A DNA stretch of 64,000 nt from Haladaptatus halobius (GCF_020618475.1 NZ_CP085335.1:1674001-1738000), one strand, 5' to 3'. Numbered from the stretch's first letter, positions 1 through 8,882 are shown. Translations and numbers: made by a program. Notes: generated by a model not told the origin, from the letters alone.

Positions 1-640
1 CGGCGACGCCCTCGTCGTAGGCGCGGATTCCCTCGTTTATCCACGGCATGAGGATGCGGTTGGTGACGAAGCCGGGTTTGTCGTCGGACTCCCACGTCTC
101 CTTGCCGAGTTCCTCCGCGAGGTCGTGGGCGAGGTCGACCACGTCGCTGTCGGTCTTCTCGCCGACGACCAGTTCGACGCCCTTCATCACGGGAACCGGG
201 TTCATGAAGTGCAGACCGACGACCAGTTCCTCGCGGTCGGTCGCGCTGGCGATGGTCGTGATGGAGAGCGTGCTGGTGTTCGTGGCGAGCACCACGTCCT
301 CGGGGAGAACGTCGTCCAAGTCCGCGAAGATGTCCTGCTTGATGGCCATATCCTCGACTGCGGCCTCAACGACGAGGTCGCAGTCGGCGAGGTCGGCGAG
401 GTTGGTCGTCCCCGCGATGCGGGAGACGACCGCCTCGGCCTCGTCCTCGCTCAACTCCTCCTTGGCGACGAAGCGGTCGAGACTGCTCTCGATGGCGTCG
501 AACCCGTTCTCCACGAACGACCGCTCGATGTCGCGCATAACCACGTCGAACCCGTTCGCGGCGGCGACCTGTGCGATGCCGCTGCCCATGGTGCCTGCGC
601 CGACTACGCCGATGGTGTCGATATCGTCCAGCGTACGCAT
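1..640 (-). CDS. 3-hydroxyacyl-CoA (3-hydroxybutyryl-CoA) dehydrogenase, 3' part cut by window edge
   Basis: The start codon is the complement of 638-640 and the frame runs off the left edge, leaving 213 visible residues; family members are about 285-290 long, so roughly the last quarter is missing. The N-terminus has the Rossmann dinucleotide motif GAGTMG at residues 14-19, and NTSTLSIT and HFMNPVPVM follow in the order expected for the NAD-binding domain of this family. The enzyme oxidises (S)-3-hydroxyacyl-CoA to 3-oxoacyl-CoA in cytosolic beta-oxidation or butyrate/PHA-type metabolism. Family identity is clear from the motifs; the chain-length preference cannot be read from the sequence. 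Confidence 0.93.
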   Translation of the reverse strand, partial: MRTLDDIDTIGVVGAGTMGSGIAQVAAANGFDVVMRDIERSFVENGFDAIESSLDRFVAKEELSEDEAEAVVSRIAGTTNLADLADCDLVVEAAVEDMAIKQDIFADLDDVLPEDVVLATNTSTLSITTIASATDREELVVGLHFMNPVPVMKGVELVVGEKTDSDVVDLAHDLAEELGKETWESDDKPGFVTNRILMPWINEGIRAYDEGVA

Positions 641-796
641 GGCCGGGAGTGCTCCGGGAACGATTGTAAGGATAGCGGAACGTGAGGCGGAGTCGTCCGC
701 CCCGCGCCGCGAGAGACGAACCCGCCGTCGAACGAGATACCGCCTGCGAAAAGTTCAAGAATCGGGGGTGTGAGAGGGAAATAAGTCGGTGAGACC

Positions 797-1366
797 GTGA
801 CGAAAAACGACACAGATGGGGAGGAACTGACTGAAACCCGACTGAGCGACGTGCAGTTCGTCGGTCCGGCGACGGCGGCGGTCATCGAGGACGCGTCGTT
901 CGACGCCGGGGGAATTCTACGGCGAACCGTCTCCTACGAGATGCTGCGCGAGGCGGGCGTGAATCCGGGGGTCGCCGGACGCTTACGAAGGGAGCACTCC
1001 CTGTCGTGGTCGTTCGGCGGGTCGGGCGACGACCTGACCGACCGTTCGAACCAGATTCGCGGTCTACAGGACGAAGAGCGCGCGTGGATAGCGGCCAGTT
1101 CCGGCGACTGGGAAGCGATCTCGGCCTCGACCGACGGGAGCGGCGACGCGCAAGTCGAGGAAGCGGCGTGGCGCGAGCGAAGCAGTCCGGAACCGGTGAC
1201 CGACGTGCCGGGAATCGACGACGAAGCGGCCTCAGAACTCGCGGAGGCCGGCATCATCTCCATCCGGAGCATGGTTATTGCCGACCCCGAACGAGTGGCC
1301 GAATCGTTGCGATTCGACGAGGAACAGGTCGTCCGATGGCAAGACGCCGCCCGAGAACTGCTGTAA
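797..1366 (+). CDS. Haloarchaeal helix-hairpin-helix-type protein (189 aa)
   Basis: This acidic protein has two short segments resembling helix-hairpin-helix units: VQFVGPATAAVIED near residue 20 and VPGIDDEAASELAEAGI near residue 143. The region between is variable and polar. Such proteins are common in haloarchaea and probably bind DNA or act as small scaffolds, but no enzymatic motif is visible. A GTG start is used here; no in-frame ATG gives a better N-terminus. It is divergent from the upstream dehydrogenase and sits before the aldolase operon without an obvious link. The name DUF7409 may apply, but that is from memory of the family and not checked. Confidence 0.75.
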   Translation: MTKNDTDGEELTETRLSDVQFVGPATAAVIEDASFDAGGILRRTVSYEMLREAGVNPGVAGRLRREHSLSWSFGGSGDDLTDRSNQIRGLQDEERAWIAASSGDWEAISASTDGSGDAQVEEAAWRERSSPEPVTDVPGIDDEAASELAEAGIISIRSMVIADPERVAESLRFDEEQVVRWQDAARELL

Positions 1367-1456
1367 ATTTACTACTTTCGTAGTTCCCGAGTGCTCGATA
1401 GGACTATCGAGGGCGACGAAAATGGGGGTTTCGACTCGCGCGCGACCAGTAGACTC

Positions 1457-1464
1457 ATATATTT
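1457..1464 (+). promoter_or_regulatory. TATA element of the aldolase operon
   Basis: ATATATTT lies 21-28 bp before the aldolase ATG. This spacing predicts a transcript that starts at or next to the start codon, the common leaderless arrangement in haloarchaea. Confidence 0.6.
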
Positions 1465-1484
1465 CGTCGGCGCAGTTCGGAACG

Positions 1485-2276
1485 ATGATTCCGCTGAGTG
1501 ACTCACCAGTGACTCGGGACGATAAGGCGCTCATTCTCGCGATGGATCACGGTCTGGAGCACGGACCGTCGGCCGACTTCGGTTCCGTGCCGGACTCGCT
1601 GAACCCCGAGACGGTCTTCGACATCGCCACCCACGATGCGGTGACCTGTCTCGCCGTCCAGAAGGGAGTCGCCGAGACGTACTACCCCTCCTACGACGAC
1701 TCCGTGAACCTGCTCGCCAAGCTGAACGGGACGAGCAACCTCTGGATGGGCGAGCCGTACTCGCCACAGAACTGGACGGTCGACTACGCTGCCGAACTCG
1801 GCGCCGACGCGGTCGGCTACACCGTCTACTCCGGGTCGAACCACGAGACGAAGATGTACGAGGACTTCCGCGACGTGCAGGAGCGGGCGCACCGCGAGCA
1901 CGGGATGCCCGTCGTCATGTGGTCGTACCCGCGCGGACAGGGTCTCAAGAACGACACGAAAGAGAGCGTCATCGCCTACGGAACCCGAATCGCGCTCGAA
2001 CTCGGCGCGGACATGGCGAAGGTCAAGTACCCCGGCACCCGCGAGTCGATGGAGTGGGCCGTCAAATCCGCCGCCGACATGCCCGTCGTCATGAGCGGCG
2101 GGTCGAAGACCAGCGACTACGACTTCCTCTCCAGTGTCGAAGCCGTGATGGACGCGGGCGGTGCCGGTCTCGCGGTCGGTCGCAACGTCTGGCAGCGCGA
2201 GAACCCCGAGCGAATCCTCGACGCGCTCGAAAAGGTCATCTTCGAGGGCGCAACCGCTGACGAAGCGCTCGAATGA
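1485..2276 (+). CDS. Archaeal class I fructose-bisphosphate aldolase (DhnA type)
   Basis: The 263-residue product matches the archaeal DeoC/DhnA-like class I aldolases in length and motifs: LAMDHGLEHGP near the N-terminus, MWSYPRG in the middle, the Schiff-base region MAKVKYPG with K181 as the likely catalytic lysine, and a phosphate-binding end with VMSGGSKT and GLAVGRNVWQ. It interconverts fructose-1,6-bisphosphate with DHAP and GAP. A longer frame opens at 1278, but ATG 1485 fits the family N-terminus and the TATA spacing. Its stop overlaps the next gene by four bases (ATGA), so the two are cotranscribed. The related ADTH synthases of aromatic synthesis are the main alternative, but the phosphatase partner favours gluconeogenesis. 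Confidence 0.92.
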   Translation: MIPLSDSPVTRDDKALILAMDHGLEHGPSADFGSVPDSLNPETVFDIATHDAVTCLAVQKGVAETYYPSYDDSVNLLAKLNGTSNLWMGEPYSPQNWTVDYAAELGADAVGYTVYSGSNHETKMYEDFRDVQERAHREHGMPVVMWSYPRGQGLKNDTKESVIAYGTRIALELGADMAKVKYPGTRESMEWAVKSAADMPVVMSGGSKTSDYDFLSSVEAVMDAGGAGLAVGRNVWQRENPERILDALEKVIFEGATADEALE

Positions 2277-3214
2277 TGGAGACGGTAAACCAGATCATCG
2301 AGACGGTCGCATCGGCAGCCCCGAAAATCCGGGGCGGACTCGCGGGTCGCCGCCGGAAAGCCGACGAGGAAAACCCCAGCGGCGAGACGCAGATGGCGGC
2401 GGACGTGTGGGCCGACGAGTACCTCGAAGCCGAGTTGACCGCCATCGACGGCGTCGGCGAGTTCGCCAGCGAGGAACGCGAGGAGGTGATCGTCTGCGGC
2501 GACGGTCTCTCGGTCGCCGTCGACCCCCTCGACGGTTCCTCGAACCTCAAGTCGAACAACTCGATGGGAACCATCGTCGGCGTCTACGACGCTCCCCTCC
2601 CGGCGTCGGGAAGGGACCTCGTCGCGGCGGCCTACGTCCTCTTCGGGCCGATCACGACGATGATGGTCGCCCGCGAGGGAACGGTGAAGGAGTACGTGGT
2701 CGAGAACCGCGAGGCGCAGTGCGCCTCGGAACGGTCGAGCGGCAGGGGCGAAACTCCGACGGAGCCTCGAAAGGCGAGCGGTGAAGCCGCGAGTCCCTCG
2801 CCGCGAGACGTCGATATGCGAGCCGTCAAAGACGACGTGACTCTCCCCGACGACCCCGTCGTCTACGGGTTCGGCGGGCGCGTCCCCGACTGGACCGAGG
2901 AGTTCACCGAGTACGCCCGCGAGATAGAGGACGAACTCAAACTCCGGTACGGCGGTGCGATGATAGGTGACGTGAATCAGGTGATGACCTACGGCGGCGT
3001 GTTCGCGTATCCAAGCCTTCGGTCGCGCCCCGAGGGGAAACTCCGCCTCCAGTTCGAGGGCAACCCAATGGCGTACATCGTCGAGTCCGCGGGCGGACGC
3101 TCCTCGGACGGCGAACGCTCGCTCCTCGACGTGTCGCCCGAGGGGCTTCACCAGCGCGTTCCGCTCCACGTCGGTAACGCGGAACTCGTCGACCGACTGG
3201 AAGCGACGCTGTAA
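2273..3214 (+). CDS. fbp: Class I-type fructose-1,6-bisphosphatase with an internal insert
   Basis: The metal-binding signature DPLDGSSN is at residues 84-91, followed by the expected GTIVGVYD and YGGMIGDVNQ-like (YGGAMIGDVNQ) segments and a phosphate-site end near LRLQFEGNPMAY. The enzyme removes the 1-phosphate from fructose-1,6-bisphosphate in gluconeogenesis, matching the overlapping aldolase gene upstream. Residues about 145-182 form a low-complexity stretch rich in Ser, Arg, Pro and Glu that interrupts the normal link between EYVVE and KDDVTLPDDPVV. Its DNA includes a perfect palindrome, so it looks like a secondarily inserted piece. Start codons ATG at 2273 and 2276 are both possible. 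Confidence 0.92.
   Translation: MMETVNQIIETVASAAPKIRGGLAGRRRKADEENPSGETQMAADVWADEYLEAELTAIDGVGEFASEEREEVIVCGDGLSVAVDPLDGSSNLKSNNSMGTIVGVYDAPLPASGRDLVAAAYVLFGPITTMMVAREGTVKEYVVENREAQCASERSSGRGETPTEPRKASGEAASPSPRDVDMRAVKDDVTLPDDPVVYGFGGRVPDWTEEFTEYAREIEDELKLRYGGAMIGDVNQVMTYGGVFAYPSLRSRPEGKLRLQFEGNPMAYIVESAGGRSSDGERSLLDVSPEGLHQRVPLHVGNAELVDRLEATL
2710..2728. repeat. Palindrome within the FBPase coding insert
   Basis: CGAGGCGC and GCGCCTCG are perfectly complementary 8-base arms separated by AGT. The palindrome opens the extra segment of the FBPase gene (about 2706-2820), and a second short one (CTCCGACGGAG) follows within the same segment. Confidence 0.8.
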
Positions 3215-3292
3215 TCGCCCGCTCTTTTCGCGGACTCATTCACAAATTCGTGGCGGTTTCGAAAAATCGAATCGGCTAGCCCCGATTCGGAC

Positions 3293-5722
3293 TCACCCCG
3301 ACTGCGTCGTTTCGGCGGTTCGTAGCTGCGTTGTCCCGCCTGCGGTTGTCGTATTTTGAGTCGTCGTCGGTTGCGTCGTCGGTGGTGTGGTCGTCCGTCC
3401 CGCCGGGCGCTCTTGGTCGATGCACGCCTGCACGTCGTCCTGTTCGGAGGTTGCGATGACCTGCCCGTCCGCGTCGAAGACCGCCACGTTGACGAAGACG
3501 TAGCCCTGGACGCCGAGGTCGGTCGTGTCGTTCATCCACGTGACGTTCCCGTCAGGCGCTCGCTCGAACTCTTCGGCGGGAATCGTCCGATTCACCAGCA
3601 CGCCGGACTGCGGGTTCGAAATGTTGACGAGCAGTGCGGATAGCCTGTAGTCCGCCGGTTGCGTCGCGTTCACCGTGACCGCGGTGCAGTTCACATCGAC
3701 CGAGAGCGGTGCGGTCGGCGGCGCGGTGGTCGGCGGTCGCGTCGTGGTCGTCGCCGGTGGTCGCGTCGTGGTGACGTTCGGCGTCGTAGTCGTGGCGTTC
3801 GGCGTCGTGGTGACGTTCTCCGGCGTTGTGGTCGGTGGCGTCGTTTCCGGCGGTGTCGTCGGTTGCGTTTCGGCGACGTTCGGTGTCGTCGTTGCGTTCC
3901 CCGCAGTCGTCGGCGGCGGCGGTTGCGTCGTGGTCGTCGTGGTAGTCGTGGCCGTAGTAGTCGTCGTGGTCGTTATCGGCTGCGCCGTGGTCAGCGTCGG
4001 TAGGGTCGTGGTCGCTGGCCGTTGCGTCGTGGTCGCCGTGGTCGTGATTTCTTGGATCTGGCTCGCCTCCTCCAAAGCGACCGACCGAACCTCCTGGGGT
4101 TCGACGTCCTCCGCGGTCGAGATACGCTCAGCGGCCCGTGCGGTACCTTCGCGGGCGGCCTGCTGTATCTGACTCGCGTCGCTCACGCCCTGCTGTGCCG
4201 CCGCCTGCGCCGCGCCTGCGGATGCGCCGAGCGACGCCGCCTGAATCTGGGTGACGCTCGCCCGCTGAATCTGTGTGATACCGCCCGCGGCGGCACCCTG
4301 CGCCGCGGATTGAAGCTGGACGATGCTCGCCTGTTGGCTCTGGGAAACCGCCCCGGTCGCGGCACCCTGCGTGGCGGCTTGTACCTGCCGAACGCCAGCC
4401 TGCTGGCGCTGACTCGCCTTCACGCCACCGGTCGCGGCACCTTGCGCGACGGCTTGGACTTGGGTGACGCTCGCCTGTTGGCTCTGCGTCACCGCCCCCG
4501 ACGCGGCTCCGATGCAGGCCACCTGAATCTGCCGGATTCGGACGGTCTGAACCTGCGTGATGCCGCCGCGCGCCGCACCCTTCGCGGCGGCCTGCACCTG
4601 TCGAACCTCGACGACCTGCTTCTGAACCGCACCCTGCACGGCCCCCTGCGCCGCACCCTGCGCGACGATCTGAATCTGAACCACGTTCACAACCTGAATC
4701 TGAACGACGCTCAGCGCGCCGACCGCCGCGCCTCGGCAGGCCGCCTGCACCTGCTTGACGGTCGCCTGCTGACCCTGTTTAATTCCTCCGGCGGCCGCAC
4801 CGTGTGCGGCCACCTGAATCTGGACGATACTCGCCTTCTGAACCTGCGATATCGCACCCGCCGCCGCACCGCGGCAGGCCGCCTGCACTTGCCGAACGTC
4901 GACCCGCTGTACCTGCGTCACACCGCCTTTCGCCGCGCCCAGCGCCGCGACCTGCACCTGTTTGGCGTTCGCCCGCTGGGTCTGAAGCGCGCCCTTTGCC
5001 GCGCCGCGTGCGGCGAACTGCACCTGTCTGATTTCGACCGTTTGGCGCTGGTCGAGCGCGCCGAAGGCGGCACCTTGCGCCGCCTCCTGAATCTGCGAGA
5101 CGCTAGCTTTCTGGTTCTGAACGGCTCCTTTCGCCGCACCTCGCGCCGCGCCGCGCGCGGCCACCTGCACCTGCGTCACGGTCGCTTTCTGGCTCTGGGC
5201 GACCGCGCCGTGTCCGGCCCCGAACGCCGCCGACTGTACCTGCTCGACCTTCGCTCGCTGCACTTGCGTCGTCGCACCCTTCGTCGCACCCTGCGTCGCG
5301 CTCTGGATCTGTGTAACTTGCACGTCCTGACTCTGGAGTAACGTCCCGTGCGCCGCGCCCCGCGCGGCGGCTTGAATCTGCGTGACGTTCGCCTGCTGTT
5401 CCTGCTCGACGGCTCGCACCGCACCGATAACCACGGCTTGTCGTTGCTGCTGCGTTATCGAAACGCCCTGTCGCTGTGCGAGCACGGCGCCCTGCGCGGC
5501 TCCGCGCGCCGCCGCTCGCTCGCGCTCGGAGAGGTTCGTATCCTGTAGGATCGACCACGGCAGATGCGGCGAGACGGGGACGTCCGTTCGCTGACTCGAT
5601 GGTAGCACCGCCGGCGCGTCCGCGGAAGGACGTTCCGCGGGTTCTATCACCGAAGTGATTCCAGTGCTCGAAAGACTCACGACCAACACGAGCACGAGTA
5701 CCGTCCGCGCGAATCGTCTCAT
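3293..5722 (-). CDS. Secreted repeat protein: signal peptide, GAA/QVQ repeats, Thr-rich stalk, C-terminal domain
   Basis: The 809-residue product (ATG at 5722; a TTG 33 bases upstream is a weaker choice) starts with MRRFARTVLVLVLVVSL, a Sec signal peptide. From about residue 60 to 535 it carries about nineteen repeats of 23 residues with consensus xVxQVQxAAxGAAxGAxxQxQxA. A Thr/Pro-rich stalk follows to about residue 675, then a domain of about 100 residues with several N-glycosylation sequons (NCT, NAT, NIS, NRT, NVT, NDT, NTT) and two cysteines, then a second Thr-rich tail. No C-terminal membrane anchor or PGF motif is seen. The layout suggests an exported, glycosylated cell-surface or matrix protein. 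I do not recognise the repeat family. The gene stands alone, divergent from a small regulator. Confidence 0.85.
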   Translation of the reverse strand: MRRFARTVLVLVLVVSLSSTGITSVIEPAERPSADAPAVLPSSQRTDVPVSPHLPWSILQDTNLSERERAAARGAAQGAVLAQRQGVSITQQQRQAVVIGAVRAVEQEQQANVTQIQAAARGAAHGTLLQSQDVQVTQIQSATQGATKGATTQVQRAKVEQVQSAAFGAGHGAVAQSQKATVTQVQVAARGAARGAAKGAVQNQKASVSQIQEAAQGAAFGALDQRQTVEIRQVQFAARGAAKGALQTQRANAKQVQVAALGAAKGGVTQVQRVDVRQVQAACRGAAAGAISQVQKASIVQIQVAAHGAAAGGIKQGQQATVKQVQAACRGAAVGALSVVQIQVVNVVQIQIVAQGAAQGAVQGAVQKQVVEVRQVQAAAKGAARGGITQVQTVRIRQIQVACIGAASGAVTQSQQASVTQVQAVAQGAATGGVKASQRQQAGVRQVQAATQGAATGAVSQSQQASIVQLQSAAQGAAAGGITQIQRASVTQIQAASLGASAGAAQAAAQQGVSDASQIQQAAREGTARAAERISTAEDVEPQEVRSVALEEASQIQEITTTATTTQRPATTTLPTLTTAQPITTTTTTTATTTTTTTTQPPPPTTAGNATTTPNVAETQPTTPPETTPPTTTPENVTTTPNATTTTPNVTTTRPPATTTTRPPTTAPPTAPLSVDVNCTAVTVNATQPADYRLSALLVNISNPQSGVLVNRTIPAEEFERAPDGNVTWMNDTTDLGVQGYVFVNVAVFDADGQVIATSEQDDVQACIDQERPAGRTTTPPTTQPTTTQNTTTAGGTTQLRTAETTQSG
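4190..5545 (-). repeat. Tandem 69-bp coding repeats
   Basis: These encode the 23-residue GAA/QVQ units. Copies are diverged at the DNA level but keep phase; a few carry in-frame extra residues (for example an additional KGA or VQGA step). GC-rich codons for Gln-Val-Gln and Gly-Ala-Ala give the visible periodicity. Confidence 0.8.
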
Positions 5723-6055
5723 GACTGTACCGTACTCGACGGTTTTGGTTTTCAACCCTCGACACCGTTAATTCCGTTCTCGACCGACGCCGGTACGGTA
5801 TGGTGACACCGCAACGGCGGTGGCTTCCGATACCGTTCGCAACCGCGTCGAACCGTCCCGGTAATCGTCGTTTCGACCGGACTTTCCTTCCGCTTCTGTG
5901 GCTGGGCGTCGGTCGAGGTCGCACGGGACGTACGAAACGTATTCATGTTGGAAATGGAACCTATAACACCGCGGTTTTCAGATTAATTGGCAGTTCTCTA
6001 GGTGTCTAGATTCACCATTCTTTACGGACGGTGGTCAACTGGTGATGAGCGTCGC
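5723..6055. other. Divergent intergenic region
   Basis: About 330 bp between the secreted repeat protein and the small regulator. It becomes AT-richer toward 5940-6020. No convincing gene, repeat or RNA was found; it presumably holds both promoters. Confidence 0.5.
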
Positions 6056-6475
6056 ATGAGCAATGAGTCACCGTACCGTGACGACTCGGGGAAACGACCG
6101 TCGGCACATCCGCCCCACGTACTTCGTGCTGAACCGGGGGTGAGTAGGCCTTCCTTCGACGATATCTTCGGACTGCTGTCGAAGAGACGACGACGATACG
6201 CCATCCACTATCTCTCGCAGACGCCGGACGGCGCGGCGACGCTTTCCGACCTCGTCGATCAGGTCGTCGCGTGGGAGACCGAAACGTCGCCCACCGACGT
6301 TCCGAACGATTACCGGAGACGCATCGAAGCGTCCCTACACCACACGCACCTCCCAAAACTGGCCGACGCGAACATCATCGACTACGACGCGCGAAGCGAG
6401 TCGATCCGCTACTGGGGTCAACCGGTTCTCGAAGAGTACGCCGAACACGTCGCAGCGATGGAACTGCCGGAGTAG
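6056..6475 (+). CDS. Haloarchaeal winged-helix-like regulator (DUF7344 type)
   Basis: This 139-residue protein carries the pattern FGLLSKRRRRYAIHYL, then ATLSDLVDQVVAWE, then RIEASLHHTHLPKLADANII. This is the hallmark of the abundant haloarchaeal DUF7344 winged-helix family: a helix with the RRRYAI motif, a second helix, and a recognition helix before Leu-Pro-Lys-Leu. It is likely a cytosolic DNA-binding regulator. ATG 6056 was chosen because the residues just after it match a typical disordered head; an upstream in-frame start at 6002 would add a poor-looking N-terminus. The target is unknown; the divergent surface-protein gene is a candidate by position only. Confidence 0.8.
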   Translation: MSNESPYRDDSGKRPSAHPPHVLRAEPGVSRPSFDDIFGLLSKRRRRYAIHYLSQTPDGAATLSDLVDQVVAWETETSPTDVPNDYRRRIEASLHHTHLPKLADANIIDYDARSESIRYWGQPVLEEYAEHVAAMELPE

Positions 6476-6647
6476 TAATCTCTCGTCCGGTTCTCCCCGT
6501 GAATTCCCGCAGACGCTTCTAGGCCCTCCCTCTCTTCCGACGCTCGCTCCCCCGTCTTTATTGCGATTCGGCGGGTCGCTCCGCGTCCGAAATCCCACCG
6601 CGTAGGAAAGGGAAAACGGTTTGAAATCACCCCGCGGACACGCAGAC

Positions 6648-8354
6648 ATGAAAGTCCGCATCGGCGAGGGAGCGACCGACGAGGAAGCCTCGGCCATCGC
6701 CAGCGCGCTCGCCAAGCACGTCAGGAGCGAAGTGGAAGTGTACGTCGGCGACGCGGAGGAACCGACCGTCACGTGGAGCGACCCCGGCGAACCGCCAGAA
6801 CGGGACGACTTGGAACCCACCGAACGCGAGGAGATTCTGTGGGAGGAGATCAAAGCCATCGAGTCCGGCGGCCCGGAGAAGTACAAAGAACGACTCCCCG
6901 AGAAGGGCAAACTGTTCGTCCGTGACCGACTCGACCTCTGGTTCGGCGAGGACGGTCTGAAGTTCGAGGACGGTAAGTTCGCGGAGTTCGACGCGGACGA
7001 CCAACTCCCGGCGGACGGACTGCTCACGGGGGCGGCGGAGTTCGAGGGCCGCGACGTGCATTTCATGGCGAACGACTTCACGGTCAAGGCCGGAAGCATG
7101 GCAGCGAAGGGCGTCGAGAAGTTCCTCCGGATGCAACAGCGCGCGCTCCAGAGCGGCAACCCCGTCCTCTACCTGATGGACTCCTCCGGCGGGCGCATCG
7201 ACCAGCAGACCGGCTTCTTCGCCAACCGCGAGGGTATCGGGAAGTACTACTACAACCACTCGATGCTCTCTGGCCGTGTTCCGCAGATCTGCGTCCTCTA
7301 CGGACCGTGCATCGCTGGGGCGGCCTACACCCCCGTCTTCGCCGACTTCACCATCATGGTCGAAGGGATGTCCGCGATGGCAATCGCCTCCCCGCGGATG
7401 GTGCGGATGGTCACGGGCGAGGACATCGACATGCAAGACCTCGGCGGGGCGGGGATGCACGCGAAACACTCGGGAAGCGCCGACCTCGTCGCCCGCGACG
7501 AGGAACACGCCCGCGAACTCGTCGCCGACCTCGTCACATACCTCCCCGACAAGGCCCACGAGAAACCGCCTCGAAGTGAACCGCAGGCCCCTCGAAAATC
7601 CCCCGTCGGAGTAGACGCCGTCATCCCGGGGAGTCCGAACCGAGCCTACGACATGACCGACCTGATAGAGCGCGTGGTCGATGCCGACTCCCACTTCGAA
7701 CTTAAGCCGGATTACGGGTCGGAGATACACACCGCGTTCGCGCGAATCGACGGGCGACCAGTCGGCATCGTCGCCAACCAACCGGCGCAGCGGTCGGGCG
7801 CTATCTTCCCCGACGCCGCCGAGAAGGCGGCCGAGTTCATCTGGAAGTGCGACGCCTTCGAAATCCCCCTGCTCTACCTCTGCGACACGCCAGGCTTCAT
7901 GGCCGGGTCGCAGGTAGAGAAGGACGCCATCCTCGAAAAGGGCAAGAAGATGATCTACGCTACCTCCTCGGCCACCGTGCCCAAGATTTCGGTCGTCGTG
8001 CGGAAGGCCTACGGCGCGGGCATCTACGCTATGTCCGGCCCGGCTTACGACCCCCAGAGCACCATCGCGCTCCCGTCGGGCGAGATAGGCATCATGGGGC
8101 CGGAAGCCGCCATCAACGCGGTCTACGCGAACAAGCTGAACGCTATCGAGGACGACGAAGAACGAGCACAACGCGAACGAGAACTCCGCGAGGAGTACCG
8201 CGAGGACATCGACGTCCACCGCATGGCGAGCGAGATGGTCATCGACGATATCGTCCCGCCGAGTACCCTGCGCGAGGAACTCGTCCAGCGGTTCGACTTC
8301 TACGCCGACATGGAGAAAGACCTGCCGGACAAGAAACACGGGACGATTCTGTAA
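6648..8354 (+). CDS. Acyl-CoA (propionyl/methylmalonyl-CoA) carboxylase carboxyltransferase subunit with fused small N-terminal domain
   Basis: The 568-residue product has the two halves of a carboxyltransferase: the N-terminal half with MDSSGGRIDQQ and GPCIAGAAYTP, and the C-terminal half with CDTPGFMAGSQ and RKAYGAGIYAM, which bind biotin and acyl-CoA. It transfers CO2 from carboxybiotin to acetyl- or propionyl-CoA. The first 35 residues (MKVRIGEGATDEEA to VEVYVGD) look like the small epsilon-type accessory unit found near haloarchaeal PCC genes, here fused to the front. An earlier TTG at 6621 is possible, but ATG 6648 fits better. The biotin carboxylase subunit is not next to it. Confidence 0.92.
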   Translation: MKVRIGEGATDEEASAIASALAKHVRSEVEVYVGDAEEPTVTWSDPGEPPERDDLEPTEREEILWEEIKAIESGGPEKYKERLPEKGKLFVRDRLDLWFGEDGLKFEDGKFAEFDADDQLPADGLLTGAAEFEGRDVHFMANDFTVKAGSMAAKGVEKFLRMQQRALQSGNPVLYLMDSSGGRIDQQTGFFANREGIGKYYYNHSMLSGRVPQICVLYGPCIAGAAYTPVFADFTIMVEGMSAMAIASPRMVRMVTGEDIDMQDLGGAGMHAKHSGSADLVARDEEHARELVADLVTYLPDKAHEKPPRSEPQAPRKSPVGVDAVIPGSPNRAYDMTDLIERVVDADSHFELKPDYGSEIHTAFARIDGRPVGIVANQPAQRSGAIFPDAAEKAAEFIWKCDAFEIPLLYLCDTPGFMAGSQVEKDAILEKGKKMIYATSSATVPKISVVVRKAYGAGIYAMSGPAYDPQSTIALPSGEIGIMGPEAAINAVYANKLNAIEDDEERAQRERELREEYREDIDVHRMASEMVIDDIVPPSTLREELVQRFDFYADMEKDLPDKKHGTIL

Positions 8355-8540
8355 TCGGCCGACCTACCGTTTCTAAACTGAAATCAGAGTTACTGTTATC
8401 GGACTATCTCAAGGAGGGGCGTAGTTCCACGACTGTTTAGGAGGTGCCTTACGGTCGAATTCCAGCGATAATGCGCCGCATAATAAAGCCCCATTCCACC
8501 GTTGGTCTGGACGACGCGGGGTCGCCCCGTGACATCACCT

Positions 8541-8882
8541 ATGAACCATCAGCGGTTTTCAGCCCGACTTCGGCGCGCGAACTGGCTCGACCTCGGCGAC
8601 GGGGAACGACTCCTCTGGTACCTCGTCCTGCTCGCACTCGTCGGTGACTTGCTCACCACCTACGTCGGTTTGCGCGCGGGATTGACCGAAACGAACCCCG
8701 TCGCGCGAAGCGCGCTCGCGCAGTTCGGGTTCCTGTCGCTCGTCGCGCTGAAAGCATTCGCCGTCGGGGTCGGACTCGCCGGCCGACGGCTCATCCCGCG
8801 GGAGTACGGTGCGCTCGTCCCGGCGGGACTCGCGCTCCCGTGGACGCTCGCGGTGTTCGTCAACCTCTCATTGTTCGTCTGA
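8541..8882 (+). CDS. Small multipass membrane protein (DUF5658 type)
   Basis: The 113-residue protein has a short polar head followed by about three hydrophobic segments: LLWYLVLLALVGDLLTTYV, LSLVALKAFAVGVG and ALPWTLAVFVNLSLFV. The DLLTTYVGL and ETNPVAR motifs between the first two are typical of the DUF5658 family, whose function is not known. ATG 8541 is preferred to the upstream GTG 8502 because the extra residues are not family-like. It stands alone between the carboxylase and a convergent MaoC gene. Confidence 0.75.
   Translation: MNHQRFSARLRRANWLDLGDGERLLWYLVLLALVGDLLTTYVGLRAGLTETNPVARSALAQFGFLSLVALKAFAVGVGLAGRRLIPREYGALVPAGLALPWTLAVFVNLSLFV

Noticed and set aside
4022-5341. 439-codon plus-strand frame opposite the secreted repeat protein, with LRR-like LNLxDxRLLxL patterns
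   Set aside because: It is the antisense reading of the 69-bp repeats. The minus-strand reading has a signal peptide, sequons and a consistent domain order; the plus strand has no credible start, and its Leu/Arg bias follows from the complementary codons.
4190-5545. Regular repeats considered as a CRISPR-like or satellite array
   Set aside because: The period is 69 bp, copies are diverged but keep the reading frame, and there are no unique spacers. They are protein-coding repeats.
6627-8339. 570-codon minus-strand frame across the acyl-CoA carboxylase gene
   Set aside because: No family motifs; the plus-strand reading is an unmistakable carboxyltransferase. GC-rich codons leave the opposite frames open.
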